64,000 bases of DNA, taken from Saprospirales bacterium (lineage in GTDB: Bacteria; Bacteroidota; Bacteroidia; Chitinophagales; JADIYW01). Positions 1 through 7,862 of the stretch are shown here, in pieces. The notes below the pieces were generated by a model. The model made no database searches. It had not been told where the DNA came from and saw nothing but the letters and a program-made list of their open reading frames with translations. A program made the position numbers and the translations under genes. How positions within the stretch are numbered: the stretch's first letter is position 1; each line of letters opens with the position of its first letter. The stretch is from NCBI GenBank assembly GCA_016711605.1, contig JADJSS010000002.1, positions 186,001-250,000 on the forward strand, in the 5' to 3' direction.

Positions 1-712
1 TTTGCACTTGTCGAATCCAAACCAAATGTTCCATGCGTTCGTAAATCGTCTCAATATGACCAAACATCATCGTTGCTGACGTTGTAATATGTAATTGATG
101 TGCTGCACGCATGACATTTAGCCATTCTTCGCCACTGCATTTTCCTTTAGCTAATAAACGACGAACTCTATCGTTCAATATTTCAGCACCAGCTCCAGGC
201 AACGAATCTAAACCTGCTTCTTTTAATGCTTTTAATGCTTCTGTATGTGTAATGCCTTCCAACTTGCAGATATGCGCAATTTCTGGTGGTCCCAGTGCAT
301 GTAGTTTTATTTCCGGGTAGATTTTTTTTATCGCAGAAAACGTATCGCAATAAAATTTCAACCCTAATTCTGGATGATGACCACCTTGCAATAATAATTG
401 GTCACCACCATATTTAATGGTTTCTTCAATTTTAACTTTATAGGTTTCAATGTCTGTAATATAAGCATCGATATGACCTGGTTTTCTATAAAAATTGCAA
501 AATTTGCAATTCGCCACGCAAACATTTGTAGTATTTACATTTCTGTCTATTTGCCAAGTAACAATATTATCTGGTTTCTGAATCATGCGCAACTGATGTG
601 CGATTGTCATCAATTCTGGAGTTGGCGCGTGTTCAAATAAAAAAACACCTTCTTCTATGGAAAGAAATTCAAAATTGAGTGCTTTTTTATAAATTTCTGA
701 AAGATTCATCAT
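1..712 (-). CDS. mqnC: Dehypoxanthine futalosine cyclase MqnC, C-terminus cut by window edge
   Basis: This is a radical SAM enzyme of the futalosine route to menaquinone, which converts dehypoxanthine futalosine to its cyclic form. About 237 residues are present. The frame starts at two consecutive ATGs (712 or 709) and runs off the left edge without a stop. The N-terminus carries the radical-SAM CxxxCxxC cluster motif, CVANCKFC, at residues 65-72. It is followed by GGDQLLLQGGHHPELG, the LPGAGAEI stretch and TSATMMFGHIE, all typical of MqnC; the related MqnE differs in these stretches. No partner mqn gene lies in the window. Family assignment is confident, and the truncation is only a window artefact. 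Confidence 0.9.
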   Translation of the reverse strand, partial: MMNLSEIYKKALNFEFLSIEEGVFLFEHAPTPELMTIAHQLRMIQKPDNIVTWQIDRNVNTTNVCVANCKFCNFYRKPGHIDAYITDIETYKVKIEETIKYGGDQLLLQGGHHPELGLKFYCDTFSAIKKIYPEIKLHALGPPEIAHICKLEGITHTEALKALKEAGLDSLPGAGAEILNDRVRRLLAKGKCSGEEWLNVMRAAHQLHITTSATMMFGHIETIYERMEHLVWIRQVQ

Positions 713-1075
713 ATTTTACAACAACTGCAAAGGTAATATGTTGTTTACGCAAAATGAAATAAAATTAGTTGGCTTTTTTCTCTTACTTTTTGATGCCAAA
801 AAGTAAGCAAAAAGCATTTGCGAAAAGCAAGGCAATTTTTAATCTGTTTTTCCTGCGGAAAAGATTAAAACCGAAGCTAAAATCAAAAAGCAAACGCTAA
901 TAGCCATTCATTTTTTGATTTTACTTCTATTGCTGTGCTTTTCGCAAACCTAACTCTTTTGCGGTTTTGTGCATTGCATTTTCAGTTGATGTTTTATAAA
1001 ATTATTAATCAAGTCGCTTATTAAATTCTATTCTTAACATCTTTTTTCAAATTAAAAAAAACGTATTTTCGCAGC
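713..1075. repeat. Intergenic region with nested inverted repeats
   Basis: This 363-base gap holds no gene. It contains three perfect inverted pairs: a 10-bp stem with 6-nt loop (782-791 with 798-807, CTTACTTTTT), a 13-bp pair (817-829 with 936-948, TTTGCGAAAAGCA) and a 12-bp pair (878-889 with 912-923, TAAAATCAAAAA). The last two are nested, so 817-948 can fold as one long imperfect hairpin. It looks like a dispersed palindromic intergenic element. The right end (1064-1071, TATTTTCG) resembles a Bacteroidota -7 box just upstream of the next gene. Confidence 0.6.
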
Positions 1076-2317
1076 ATGATAAATTTTTCTAAAGAAGTTT
1101 TACCGAATGGATTGACTTTTATTCATCACCACGATGAAACTACACCTTTTGTCGTGGTAAATACATTATATAAAGTTGGTTCGAAAGATGAAGATGAAAA
1201 TCGAACTGGTTTTGCGCATTTATTTGAGCATTTGATGTTTTCTGGTAGTAAACATTTTCCAGATTTTGACAAACCTTTGCAAGAAGCAAGTGGCGAAAAC
1301 AATGCTTTTACCAATAATGATTATACCAATTATTATGATGTTGTACCAGTGATAAATATTGAAATTCCATTAGCATTGGAAGCTGATAGAATGACACATT
1401 TGAATATCAACAAAAAATCCTTGAATGTGCAGCGCAAAGTAGTTTGCGAAGAGTTTAAAGAAAACTATATCAACTTGCCTTATGGAAATGCGTGGCATTT
1501 ATTGCGCGAAATGACCTATGAAAAACATCCTTACAAATGGCCGACAATTGGCAAAGAATTGAAACATGTTGAAGATGCCACCTTAGAAGATGTACAATGT
1601 TTTTACGATAAATATTACCAGCCATCGAATGCTATTTTAGTGGTTGCCGGAAATGTTACGAAAGAAAATGCAAACACATTGGTAACAACTTACTTTGGAA
1701 ATATTGAGCCGAAAAAAGTAGAACATAAAAAGTTTGAAGAGCCATTACAAACCGTTGCAAAAACAAAAACCGTGCATGAAGATGTGCCGTTGAATATGGT
1801 TTATATTGCTTTTAAAATGTGCGACCGATTGCATCCTGATTATTATGTTGCTGATTTGATTTCAGATATTATGTCGACTGGAAATTCCTCGCGACTAACA
1901 CAGCGATTGGTAAAAAAGGAAAAAGCATTTGTAAGCATCGAAGCATATATTACAGCAAGCAATGATGTTGGCTTATTTTGTGTTGAAGGAAAAATTGCAG
2001 ATGGCTATGATATTGAAAAAGCAACTGATTTAATTTGGCAAGAATTAACCTTATTGCACACCGAAAAAATAACGGATATAGAGCTTTTAAAATGCAAAAA
2101 CAAAATGCTGACTTCCACTAAATTTGCTGAATCGAATTTGCTTAGTACAGCTATAAGTTTGGCTTATTATGAGGTTTTAGGCAACGCAAATTTAATTAAT
2201 GAAGAAGAAGAAAAATATGTTTCCATCGTTACGGATGATGTGCAGCGATATGCAAAAGAAATCTTTGTAAAAGAAAAAAGTAATACACTGTTTTATTTGA
2301 AAAAGAGTGCAACGTAA
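1076..2317 (+). CDS. M16 family zinc metallopeptidase, catalytic subunit
   Basis: This 413-residue single-cassette M16 (pitrilysin/insulinase family) peptidase has the inverted zinc motif HLFEH at residues 48-52. A downstream RKVVCEE stretch probably supplies the third ligand at about Glu126. There is no obvious signal peptide, so a cytoplasmic or non-classically exported location is possible. The next gene, 54 bp downstream on the same strand, is a second M16 protein lacking the zinc motif. The two probably form an active/inactive heterodimer, as in two-subunit M16 proteases and mitochondrial processing peptidase. The substrate is unknown. A TATTTTCG -7-like box ends 4 bases before the ATG, suggesting a very short leader. 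Confidence 0.9.
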   Translation: MINFSKEVLPNGLTFIHHHDETTPFVVVNTLYKVGSKDEDENRTGFAHLFEHLMFSGSKHFPDFDKPLQEASGENNAFTNNDYTNYYDVVPVINIEIPLALEADRMTHLNINKKSLNVQRKVVCEEFKENYINLPYGNAWHLLREMTYEKHPYKWPTIGKELKHVEDATLEDVQCFYDKYYQPSNAILVVAGNVTKENANTLVTTYFGNIEPKKVEHKKFEEPLQTVAKTKTVHEDVPLNMVYIAFKMCDRLHPDYYVADLISDIMSTGNSSRLTQRLVKKEKAFVSIEAYITASNDVGLFCVEGKIADGYDIEKATDLIWQELTLLHTEKITDIELLKCKNKMLTSTKFAESNLLSTAISLAYYEVLGNANLINEEEEKYVSIVTDDVQRYAKEIFVKEKSNTLFYLKKSAT

Positions 2318-2371
2318 TTTACACAAGTGTTGCAAAAAATTTAAATTTTTAATTCTACTTAATCAACTAAC

Positions 2372-3634
2372 ATGACATTACCAACTATACAACATATCGA
2401 ACATATTCTATTTCCAAAGCCAAGTGTTTTTCATTTTAAAAATGGCATTACTGCATATGGTTATTCTGGAATTGAAAATGATATTTTACGCATCGATTTT
2501 ATTTTTAATGCTGGTAGATGGACTGAACAAATTCCGTTGCAAGCCGAATTTACTGCACGACTTATTAAAAGTGGAACTGCTCATTTAAATGCGTTTGAAA
2601 TCGAAGAAAAAATTGATACGTTTGGCAGCACAGTAAAATGTGATGCTGGAAACAACACGGTGACTTTGTCTGTTTATTGTATGCATAAATATTTAGATGA
2701 AACACTTGAAATAGTGATTGATTGTTTAAATAATTGCAATTTCCAACAACATGAAATAGATATTTTTAAATCACGAAAAATAGCCAATTTATCGGTGTCG
2801 CAAGAAAAAAATGATTACATCGCTGATGTTCTATTTAGAAAAACATTGTTTGGCGAAATGCATCCGTATGGCTATGAAACAACTTCAGAAATTATTAATA
2901 AAATCACTCAACAAAGCTTACTTGATTATTTCAACACCAATTTAATTCCAGCAAATTGTACGCTTTTTATTGCTGGAAAATACGAACAAAAAGAAATCGA
3001 TATTATTGAAAAACACATTGGAAACTGGAATAAAAAATCGTCTGAAAAAAACCAAATCAACATTCCTGAATTGCCTGTTTTAAAAGATAAAAAAATTGTT
3101 GTTAAAAAAGAAAAATCAGTACAAGCATCTATCATCATTGGCAACATCAGCATACCACGCAGCCATGAAGATTTTCCTGGTTTAGTTTTATTGAATACTA
3201 TTTTTGGTGGTTATTTTGGTTCCAGGTTGATGAGTAATATTCGAGAAGAAAAAGGATTGACATATGGAATTTATTCTTCCTTATCTTTATTAAAAAAACA
3301 CGCCATTTTTTCTATTCAAACCGATACAAATTTAGAAAATAAAGAACTGTGTTTGCAGGAAATATATTTAGAAATTGAGCGTTTAAAAAATGAGTTGATT
3401 CCGAATGCCGAAATTACGATTGCAAGAAATTATTTGCTTGGAAAATATTTGCACAGAACCGATGGCGCATTTAATCAGATGGAATTGTTTAAAACATACT
3501 ACATTGAAGATGTTAATATTTCTAAATTTGAAGATGCTGTAGAAACAATCAGGCAACAAGATGCATTATCTTTGCAACGTTTAGCGCAAAAATACTTTCT
3601 TCCTGATATGATGTTAGAAGTTGTAGTTGGTTAG
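2372..3634 (+). CDS. M16 family peptidase-like protein, non-catalytic partner
   Basis: This 420-residue M16 protein follows the catalytic subunit. The position where HxxEH should stand reads EFTARLIKSGTAHLNAFEI, so the zinc site is absent. It keeps the C-terminal-type signature GGYFGSRL followed by REEKGLTYGIYS, the Arg/Tyr pair typical of the inactive subunit that helps bind substrate. Its adjacency and matching length support a heterodimer. Pseudo-peptidase status is read from the sequence; the pairing is inferred from family precedent. Confidence 0.88.
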   Translation: MTLPTIQHIEHILFPKPSVFHFKNGITAYGYSGIENDILRIDFIFNAGRWTEQIPLQAEFTARLIKSGTAHLNAFEIEEKIDTFGSTVKCDAGNNTVTLSVYCMHKYLDETLEIVIDCLNNCNFQQHEIDIFKSRKIANLSVSQEKNDYIADVLFRKTLFGEMHPYGYETTSEIINKITQQSLLDYFNTNLIPANCTLFIAGKYEQKEIDIIEKHIGNWNKKSSEKNQINIPELPVLKDKKIVVKKEKSVQASIIIGNISIPRSHEDFPGLVLLNTIFGGYFGSRLMSNIREEKGLTYGIYSSLSLLKKHAIFSIQTDTNLENKELCLQEIYLEIERLKNELIPNAEITIARNYLLGKYLHRTDGAFNQMELFKTYYIEDVNISKFEDAVETIRQQDALSLQRLAQKYFLPDMMLEVVVG

Positions 3635-3738
3635 TAATTAGTAATTTGAGTATAAAGTAATTTGGTGTGCAGTATGCAGTAAAGCAAACAAATATAATAT
3701 TGATTATTTCATTAAAATTAAAAACATTACAGCATAGA

Positions 3739-5598
3739 ATGCTAATAAATAAAAAATCAACTATCAATTCATTTTTATACTGCGTACTATTTACTGCATA
3801 CTTATTACTATTTACTGCATACTCATTTTCACAAACTATTTACGAAGCACCAAAATTAACATGCGTTAAAAATAATTCAATTGCACCAGCAAATACTGAA
3901 TTAAACTGGAATTTGCCTGCAACAGCTAATCCTTGTTTTGTTGGTTATGAAATTTATGCTTCAACAGGAAATATAAATGGACCATATTTACTTATAACAA
4001 CAGTCAATAATCCGTTACAAACGTCTATACAATTTAATTCGACCATCATACCAACACCTACTTCTGACGAAACTACTGTTACACATTTTTTTATGATTAA
4101 TCGTGGTAGTTGCAACAATCCATCACCACTACCAAAAACAACTTCTGATACGGTTTCAAATAGAACGCGCCAACCATTTGTGCCATTTGTAAGTGCGAGT
4201 GTTGTTAATAATGATATTGTAGTTACATGGCAAGCAGCACCTTCTGTGGAAGTTGTTGGTTATAAAATAAAAAATAGTGGTGACGGATTCACTGCAGAAA
4301 CTACTATACTTGGCAGACTGAACACACAATTTATTGATGTTGTAAATGATCCGAATGTAACAACTGTTGAATATTCTATTGCAGCTATGGAATCTTGCGA
4401 AGTTGGTTTAGGTACGTCATCTTTGTTTGCTGGTGAAACGCATAAAACTATCTTTTTAAAAAATTCACCACCTGATAAATGTACACAAAGTATCAATATT
4501 TCCTGGAGTTTCTACAAAGCAGGCACTGCTTCTGTAACACGTTATGAAATAGAAACCAATACAGCAAATGCAGGTTTTATTACAGCTGGTACAACCGATA
4601 ATGCAACACCCAATTTTTTATTGCGTGATGTTCCTTACAACAAACATTATTGTTTTCGTGTAAAAGCTATTTTGCCAAATGGTGCAATTGCCTTTTCCAA
4701 CGAAATCTGTTATGATAGTTTAGCAGTAGTACAAAAACCGAAAGATGATTATATCAGAAATATTTCTGTAGAAAACGGAAAAGTTATAATTGATTATAGA
4801 AAAGACACCTTTGCAACGCCTGAAAAGAATTTAATATTACAACGTGGTGAAGATGCAGTAATTTATATACCATTAAGCAATGTACCAACTTTTAATAATT
4901 ATCAGCGTGCTATTTTTGAAGATAATGGTTTAGATGTCAATGGCAAAACATATTTTTATAGAGTTCGATTAAATGATAGTTGTGCAGGAAGCACTGAACA
5001 TTATTCTGATACAGCAACTACTTTGCGTATCACGGTAAAGTTAAAAAACAGTAATACAGCTGATGTAATTTGGAGTGGTTTTCAAATAGATAATATCAAT
5101 TTTGTACGTTATCGTTTAGAAAAAATTGTCGGCACCGATACTACTTTTGTAAGCAACTTTACACGAACAGATAACACTTTTTTTGTAAACGAATTGTTCG
5201 ATTACACTCAAGATAGCATTCCACAACTTTGTTATCGAATTACAGCAGAGTTTTATAATTTAAATGACAAAGCACCACGCGAGTTGTTGCAAAGTCATTC
5301 AAATATTATATGCATTACACCAGAACCTAAAATTTTTATTCCACAAGCATTTGTGCCACATGGTTACAATAAAACATTTAAACCATTTTTATTGTATGCA
5401 AAACCAGAAGGTTATTCTTTCCAAATTTATGACAGATGGAACGAATTAGTCTTTTCAACAAATAACATCAACGAAAGTTGGAATGGTACATACAAAGGAA
5501 AAGATGCACCTTTAGATGGCTACGTTTATTTGATAGAATACGTTGGCAAAAACGAAAAGGCATATTCAATTACTGGAACCATTATGTTGTTGCAGTAA
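3739..5598 (+). CDS. Secreted protein with fibronectin-III-like domains and T9SS type B sorting domain
   Basis: The protein has about 619 residues from the ATG at 3739; an in-frame ATG at 3667 would add 24 residues ahead of a good signal peptide, so the later start is preferred. The signal peptide ends near AYSFSQ. The body consists of several roughly 100-residue beta-sandwich repeats of fibronectin-III type (VVTWQAAPSVEVVGYKI, INISWSFYKAGTASVTRYEI). The C-terminus (IFIPQAFVPHGYNKTFKP, then QIYDRWNELVFST, WNGTYKGKDAPLDGYVYLIEY) is the gliding-motility-associated CHU_C domain that sends cargo through the type IX system. It is therefore probably a cell-surface or secreted adhesin-like protein. 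The DNA for the signal peptide is made of near-repeats of a TTTACTGCATAC word. Confidence 0.85.
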   Translation: MLINKKSTINSFLYCVLFTAYLLLFTAYSFSQTIYEAPKLTCVKNNSIAPANTELNWNLPATANPCFVGYEIYASTGNINGPYLLITTVNNPLQTSIQFNSTIIPTPTSDETTVTHFFMINRGSCNNPSPLPKTTSDTVSNRTRQPFVPFVSASVVNNDIVVTWQAAPSVEVVGYKIKNSGDGFTAETTILGRLNTQFIDVVNDPNVTTVEYSIAAMESCEVGLGTSSLFAGETHKTIFLKNSPPDKCTQSINISWSFYKAGTASVTRYEIETNTANAGFITAGTTDNATPNFLLRDVPYNKHYCFRVKAILPNGAIAFSNEICYDSLAVVQKPKDDYIRNISVENGKVIIDYRKDTFATPEKNLILQRGEDAVIYIPLSNVPTFNNYQRAIFEDNGLDVNGKTYFYRVRLNDSCAGSTEHYSDTATTLRITVKLKNSNTADVIWSGFQIDNINFVRYRLEKIVGTDTTFVSNFTRTDNTFFVNELFDYTQDSIPQLCYRITAEFYNLNDKAPRELLQSHSNIICITPEPKIFIPQAFVPHGYNKTFKPFLLYAKPEGYSFQIYDRWNELVFSTNNINESWNGTYKGKDAPLDGYVYLIEYVGKNEKAYSITGTIMLLQ

Positions 5599-6163
5599 GC
5601 AATAATAAAGTTCGGAATTTGTACAACTTCGAACTTAAAATAATAGCTGTTATAAAATAATCAAAATTATATTTTCATAGAATCATTAAAAATAAATAGC
5701 AATACGGTTTATAGCACATTCTCGGTTTGAAATAGCTAAACATATTGTTCGTAAAGTGTGCAAATGCCTATGGCTTTCTTTGCAATCTGAAAAAATTGTA
5801 ATCATATTAGCTCTACTTCTTAAAAACTATGACTATCTGTGGTTTTAGAAATGTTAGCATACTATAAATATGCTTTTGGTATTATCAAAAATATTATTTC
5901 AACTACAACTTGTGAATGATGATTCTTTAATGGAAAAAGAATGGCTGTTGGAACAGATAGCTTAATTCTAAAATGAACCGCTATTTATTTTTAAGTTAAG
6001 ATCCTGAAACGAGTTCAGGATGACAGTGTCGCGGCACTGCGTCGCTATCATGCCGTTCCGATGATTCGGAATTATTTCGCTATCTATTATATAGATTTTA
6101 GCTGTTTTAATAGAACTTAGTAAATTATCGTTCCACGAATATCGTGGCATGATATACGACGAA
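5599..6163. other. Intergenic region, 565 bp, no intact gene
   Basis: There is no supportable ORF between the T9SS cargo gene and the transglycosylase. The left part (5700-5950) is AT-rich with scattered stops. A short open stretch near 5720-5840 may be a coding relic, but it cannot be assigned. The right part holds a dispersed palindromic repeat copy at 6001-6080. Confidence 0.5.
6001..6080. repeat. Dispersed palindromic repeat, copy 1 (NSFQDL-type)
   Basis: The element has a short hairpin CCTGAAACGAGTTCAGG, then ATGACAG, a GC-rich CGCGGCACTGCG centre, and TGCCGTTCCGATGATTCGG. The same blocks in the same order occur at 44951-45044, and a fragment occurs near 56906. On the minus strand it can be read as VILNSFQDL, a peptide that recurs in spurious small ORFs of several bacterial phyla, so ORF calls across it should be ignored. 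Confidence 0.75.
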
Positions 6164-7093
6164 CTATGCAGGAATTCGCACATCAAAGGTGCGTTTATCT
6201 TTGTTGGTTAAGTTCATATCGCGAATCCATGGATTGTAGATGCGCAATAGTTTATAGGTAGTTCCATTATCTTTTGCAAACTGAATCCAATTAGTGGCAC
6301 CAGAAACTTGTACTGTGTTGTATTTAAATTCTGGATACAAATCTTCTTTTCCTAAATAAAATCCAAAATCTTTTTGGTTTTGATGAATAATTTTTAGTGC
6401 AATAATACGTTGTACATAACGACTGGTTTCTGAGTTTAATAATAATCTGTAATAATCTGTTTCTCCTTGTAAACTTTGTTGTTTGTTTACACCAGCAACA
6501 CCCATATTGTAACCAGCTGCTGCTGCTGTCCATGAACCTGTAGATTCTTTAGAGCTTCGCAAATACTTACAGGCAGCGCGTGTTGCTTTTTCTAAGTTAT
6601 ACCGTTCGTCTGTTTGCGAATTAATTAATAAACCATATTGGCTGCCAGTGCTGCTTAAAAATTGCCAAAAACCAGATGCACCAGCTGGTGAAGAAACATT
6701 ATCTAATGCACTTTCTGCCATGCATAAATATTTAAAATCGTCTGGAACATTTTCTTCTTTTAATATTTTTTCAATCAATGGAAAAAAACGGTTGGCACGT
6801 TTAAACATTAAAATGGTAGATGATTGCCAATAAGCATTTACGGTTAATTCTCTATCTAAACGTTCGCGCACTTCTGGATCATCTAATGGCACTTGTTCGC
6901 CAGCAAAGGTTACACTTTCTGGTAATTTTACAGCATACGCAGTTTGAATTGGCAATGCTAAATTTTGCGAAGTAGAACCTACTTTAAAAAATGGAAAATA
7001 TTTATTCGTAGAATCAACTGTTGCATTGATAAACAAAGTGATTGTTGCAAATGCCAACATTCCGAGTCCTAAGTATTTTAGTTGTTGTTTCAT
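6164..7093 (-). CDS. Lytic transglycosylase (SLT/MltD-like), membrane-anchored
   Basis: The protein has 309 residues from the ATG at 7093; an in-frame ATG at 7138 lies before the hydrophobic anchor and is less likely. Residues 6-23 form a signal or anchor segment. The SLT domain begins around residue 90, with the catalytic Glu127 in MAESALDN followed by AGASGFWQF and later AAAGYNMGVAGV, the classic family 1 motifs. It cleaves peptidoglycan glycan strands to anhydro-muropeptides in the periplasm. It has no LysM domain, unlike full-length MltD. The C-terminus ends in VRIPA, as in many Bacteroidota transglycosylases. Confidence 0.9.
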   Translation of the reverse strand: MKQQLKYLGLGMLAFATITLFINATVDSTNKYFPFFKVGSTSQNLALPIQTAYAVKLPESVTFAGEQVPLDDPEVRERLDRELTVNAYWQSSTILMFKRANRFFPLIEKILKEENVPDDFKYLCMAESALDNVSSPAGASGFWQFLSSTGSQYGLLINSQTDERYNLEKATRAACKYLRSSKESTGSWTAAAAGYNMGVAGVNKQQSLQGETDYYRLLLNSETSRYVQRIIALKIIHQNQKDFGFYLGKEDLYPEFKYNTVQVSGATNWIQFAKDNGTTYKLLRIYNPWIRDMNLTNKDKRTFDVRIPA

Positions 7094-7236
7094 CTGTGTT
7101 TGTTTATTAATTTTTAATTGTGCAGATGGAATATCCATTAACTTTTCTGACGATGCAGCTATATCAGTGGATATTTCATGTTGCTTTTTTATAATAAGTA
7201 ATAAGTAGTAAGTTTTATAATTTTCAAACTTTTAAA

Positions 7237-7737
7237 TTATCTTTTTTTATACACTGGAACGGTAGAACAAGGTTCGCCGAACATGAGTGATTTTGCAATT
7301 GGTTGTAGTTTTTTGGTAATTTCTAAATAGGCATTGCTATTTACTGTTTTAGTGCCACAACCTTTAATAACTAATTTTGCATCCATATATTTTGTTGCAT
7401 CTATTTCGTTAATATTTTTTAACAGCAATAGTTGTTCCACTTCTTCTTTTGTACCAACATATATTTTATTGGTGTGTGGTAACAAATATGTTGTAATTAA
7501 CATAAATGACCATTGTGGCAAAATGGCATCTGTTGAGCAAAATACGGCAACTATTTTATCTTGGTATTGATTCCAATCGTGTTGTTTTAATGCAGCGCGA
7601 AATTCGATTTCTTTTAAAATTAAACCACGAAATAGAAATGCTTGGATATCAAACTCCATGATTTCTTCTGTTGGAAAAAAAGTTTCCAAATCGATAGTAA
7701 TTAAACCACTTTGCGCTACTTTATTTATGAGTTCCAT
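7237..7737 (-). CDS. DUF2480 family protein
   Basis: The protein has 166 residues from MELINKVAQSG at 7737. The frame remains open upstream to 7815, but that extension overlaps repeat-like sequence (CACAGAGTTTACTGAGTAAACC) and has no family similarity. The body (GLITIDLETFFP, DIQAFLFRGLILKEIEFR, VAVFCSTDAILPQWSFMLI, and a Cys near LVIKGCG) matches the Bacteroidota DUF2480 family, whose function is unknown to me. The terminator at 7814-7845 lies upstream of it and belongs to the next operon. Confidence 0.8.
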   Translation of the reverse strand: MELINKVAQSGLITIDLETFFPTEEIMEFDIQAFLFRGLILKEIEFRAALKQHDWNQYQDKIVAVFCSTDAILPQWSFMLITTYLLPHTNKIYVGTKEEVEQLLLLKNINEIDATKYMDAKLVIKGCGTKTVNSNAYLEITKKLQPIAKSLMFGEPCSTVPVYKKR

Positions 7738-7744
7738 TTTTTGT

Positions 7745-7776
7745 ATCACAGAGTTTACTGAGTAAACCACAGAGAA
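7745..7776. repeat. Short palindrome-type word CACAGAG...ACAGAG
   Basis: The stretch contains GAGTTTACTGAGTAAAC, an imperfect inverted repeat (GTTTACT/AGTAAAC), flanked by CACAGAG on both sides. It sits in the leader of the DUF2480 gene. It resembles scattered intergenic repeats elsewhere in the window and may form a short hairpin. Confidence 0.4.
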
Positions 7777-7813
7777 CGCTGCTTTTTTAATGTTTATTTT
7801 TACAAAGTAAAAC

Positions 7814-7845
7814 AAAAAAAGCGGAAAATAAATTCCGCTTTTATA
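7814..7845 (-). terminator. Rho-independent terminator
   Basis: A perfect stem AAAAGCGGAA (7817-7826) pairs with TTCCGCTTTT (7833-7842) across a 6-nt loop and is followed by a T-rich run on the minus strand. It lies just downstream of the PpiD-like gene stop at 7863 and ends that transcript. Confidence 0.8.
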
Positions 7846-7862
7846 TTACTTTATATTTGTTT

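Noticed and set aside
5720..5850. Possible remnant of a cas1-like gene (HSRFEIAKHIVRK peptide)
   Set aside because: Only one short peptide resembles a Cas1 helix; stops on both sides, no repeats or other cas genes.
5968..6186. 72-codon minus ORF
   Set aside because: It is composed of the dispersed palindromic repeat (NSFQDL) and overlaps the transglycosylase end.
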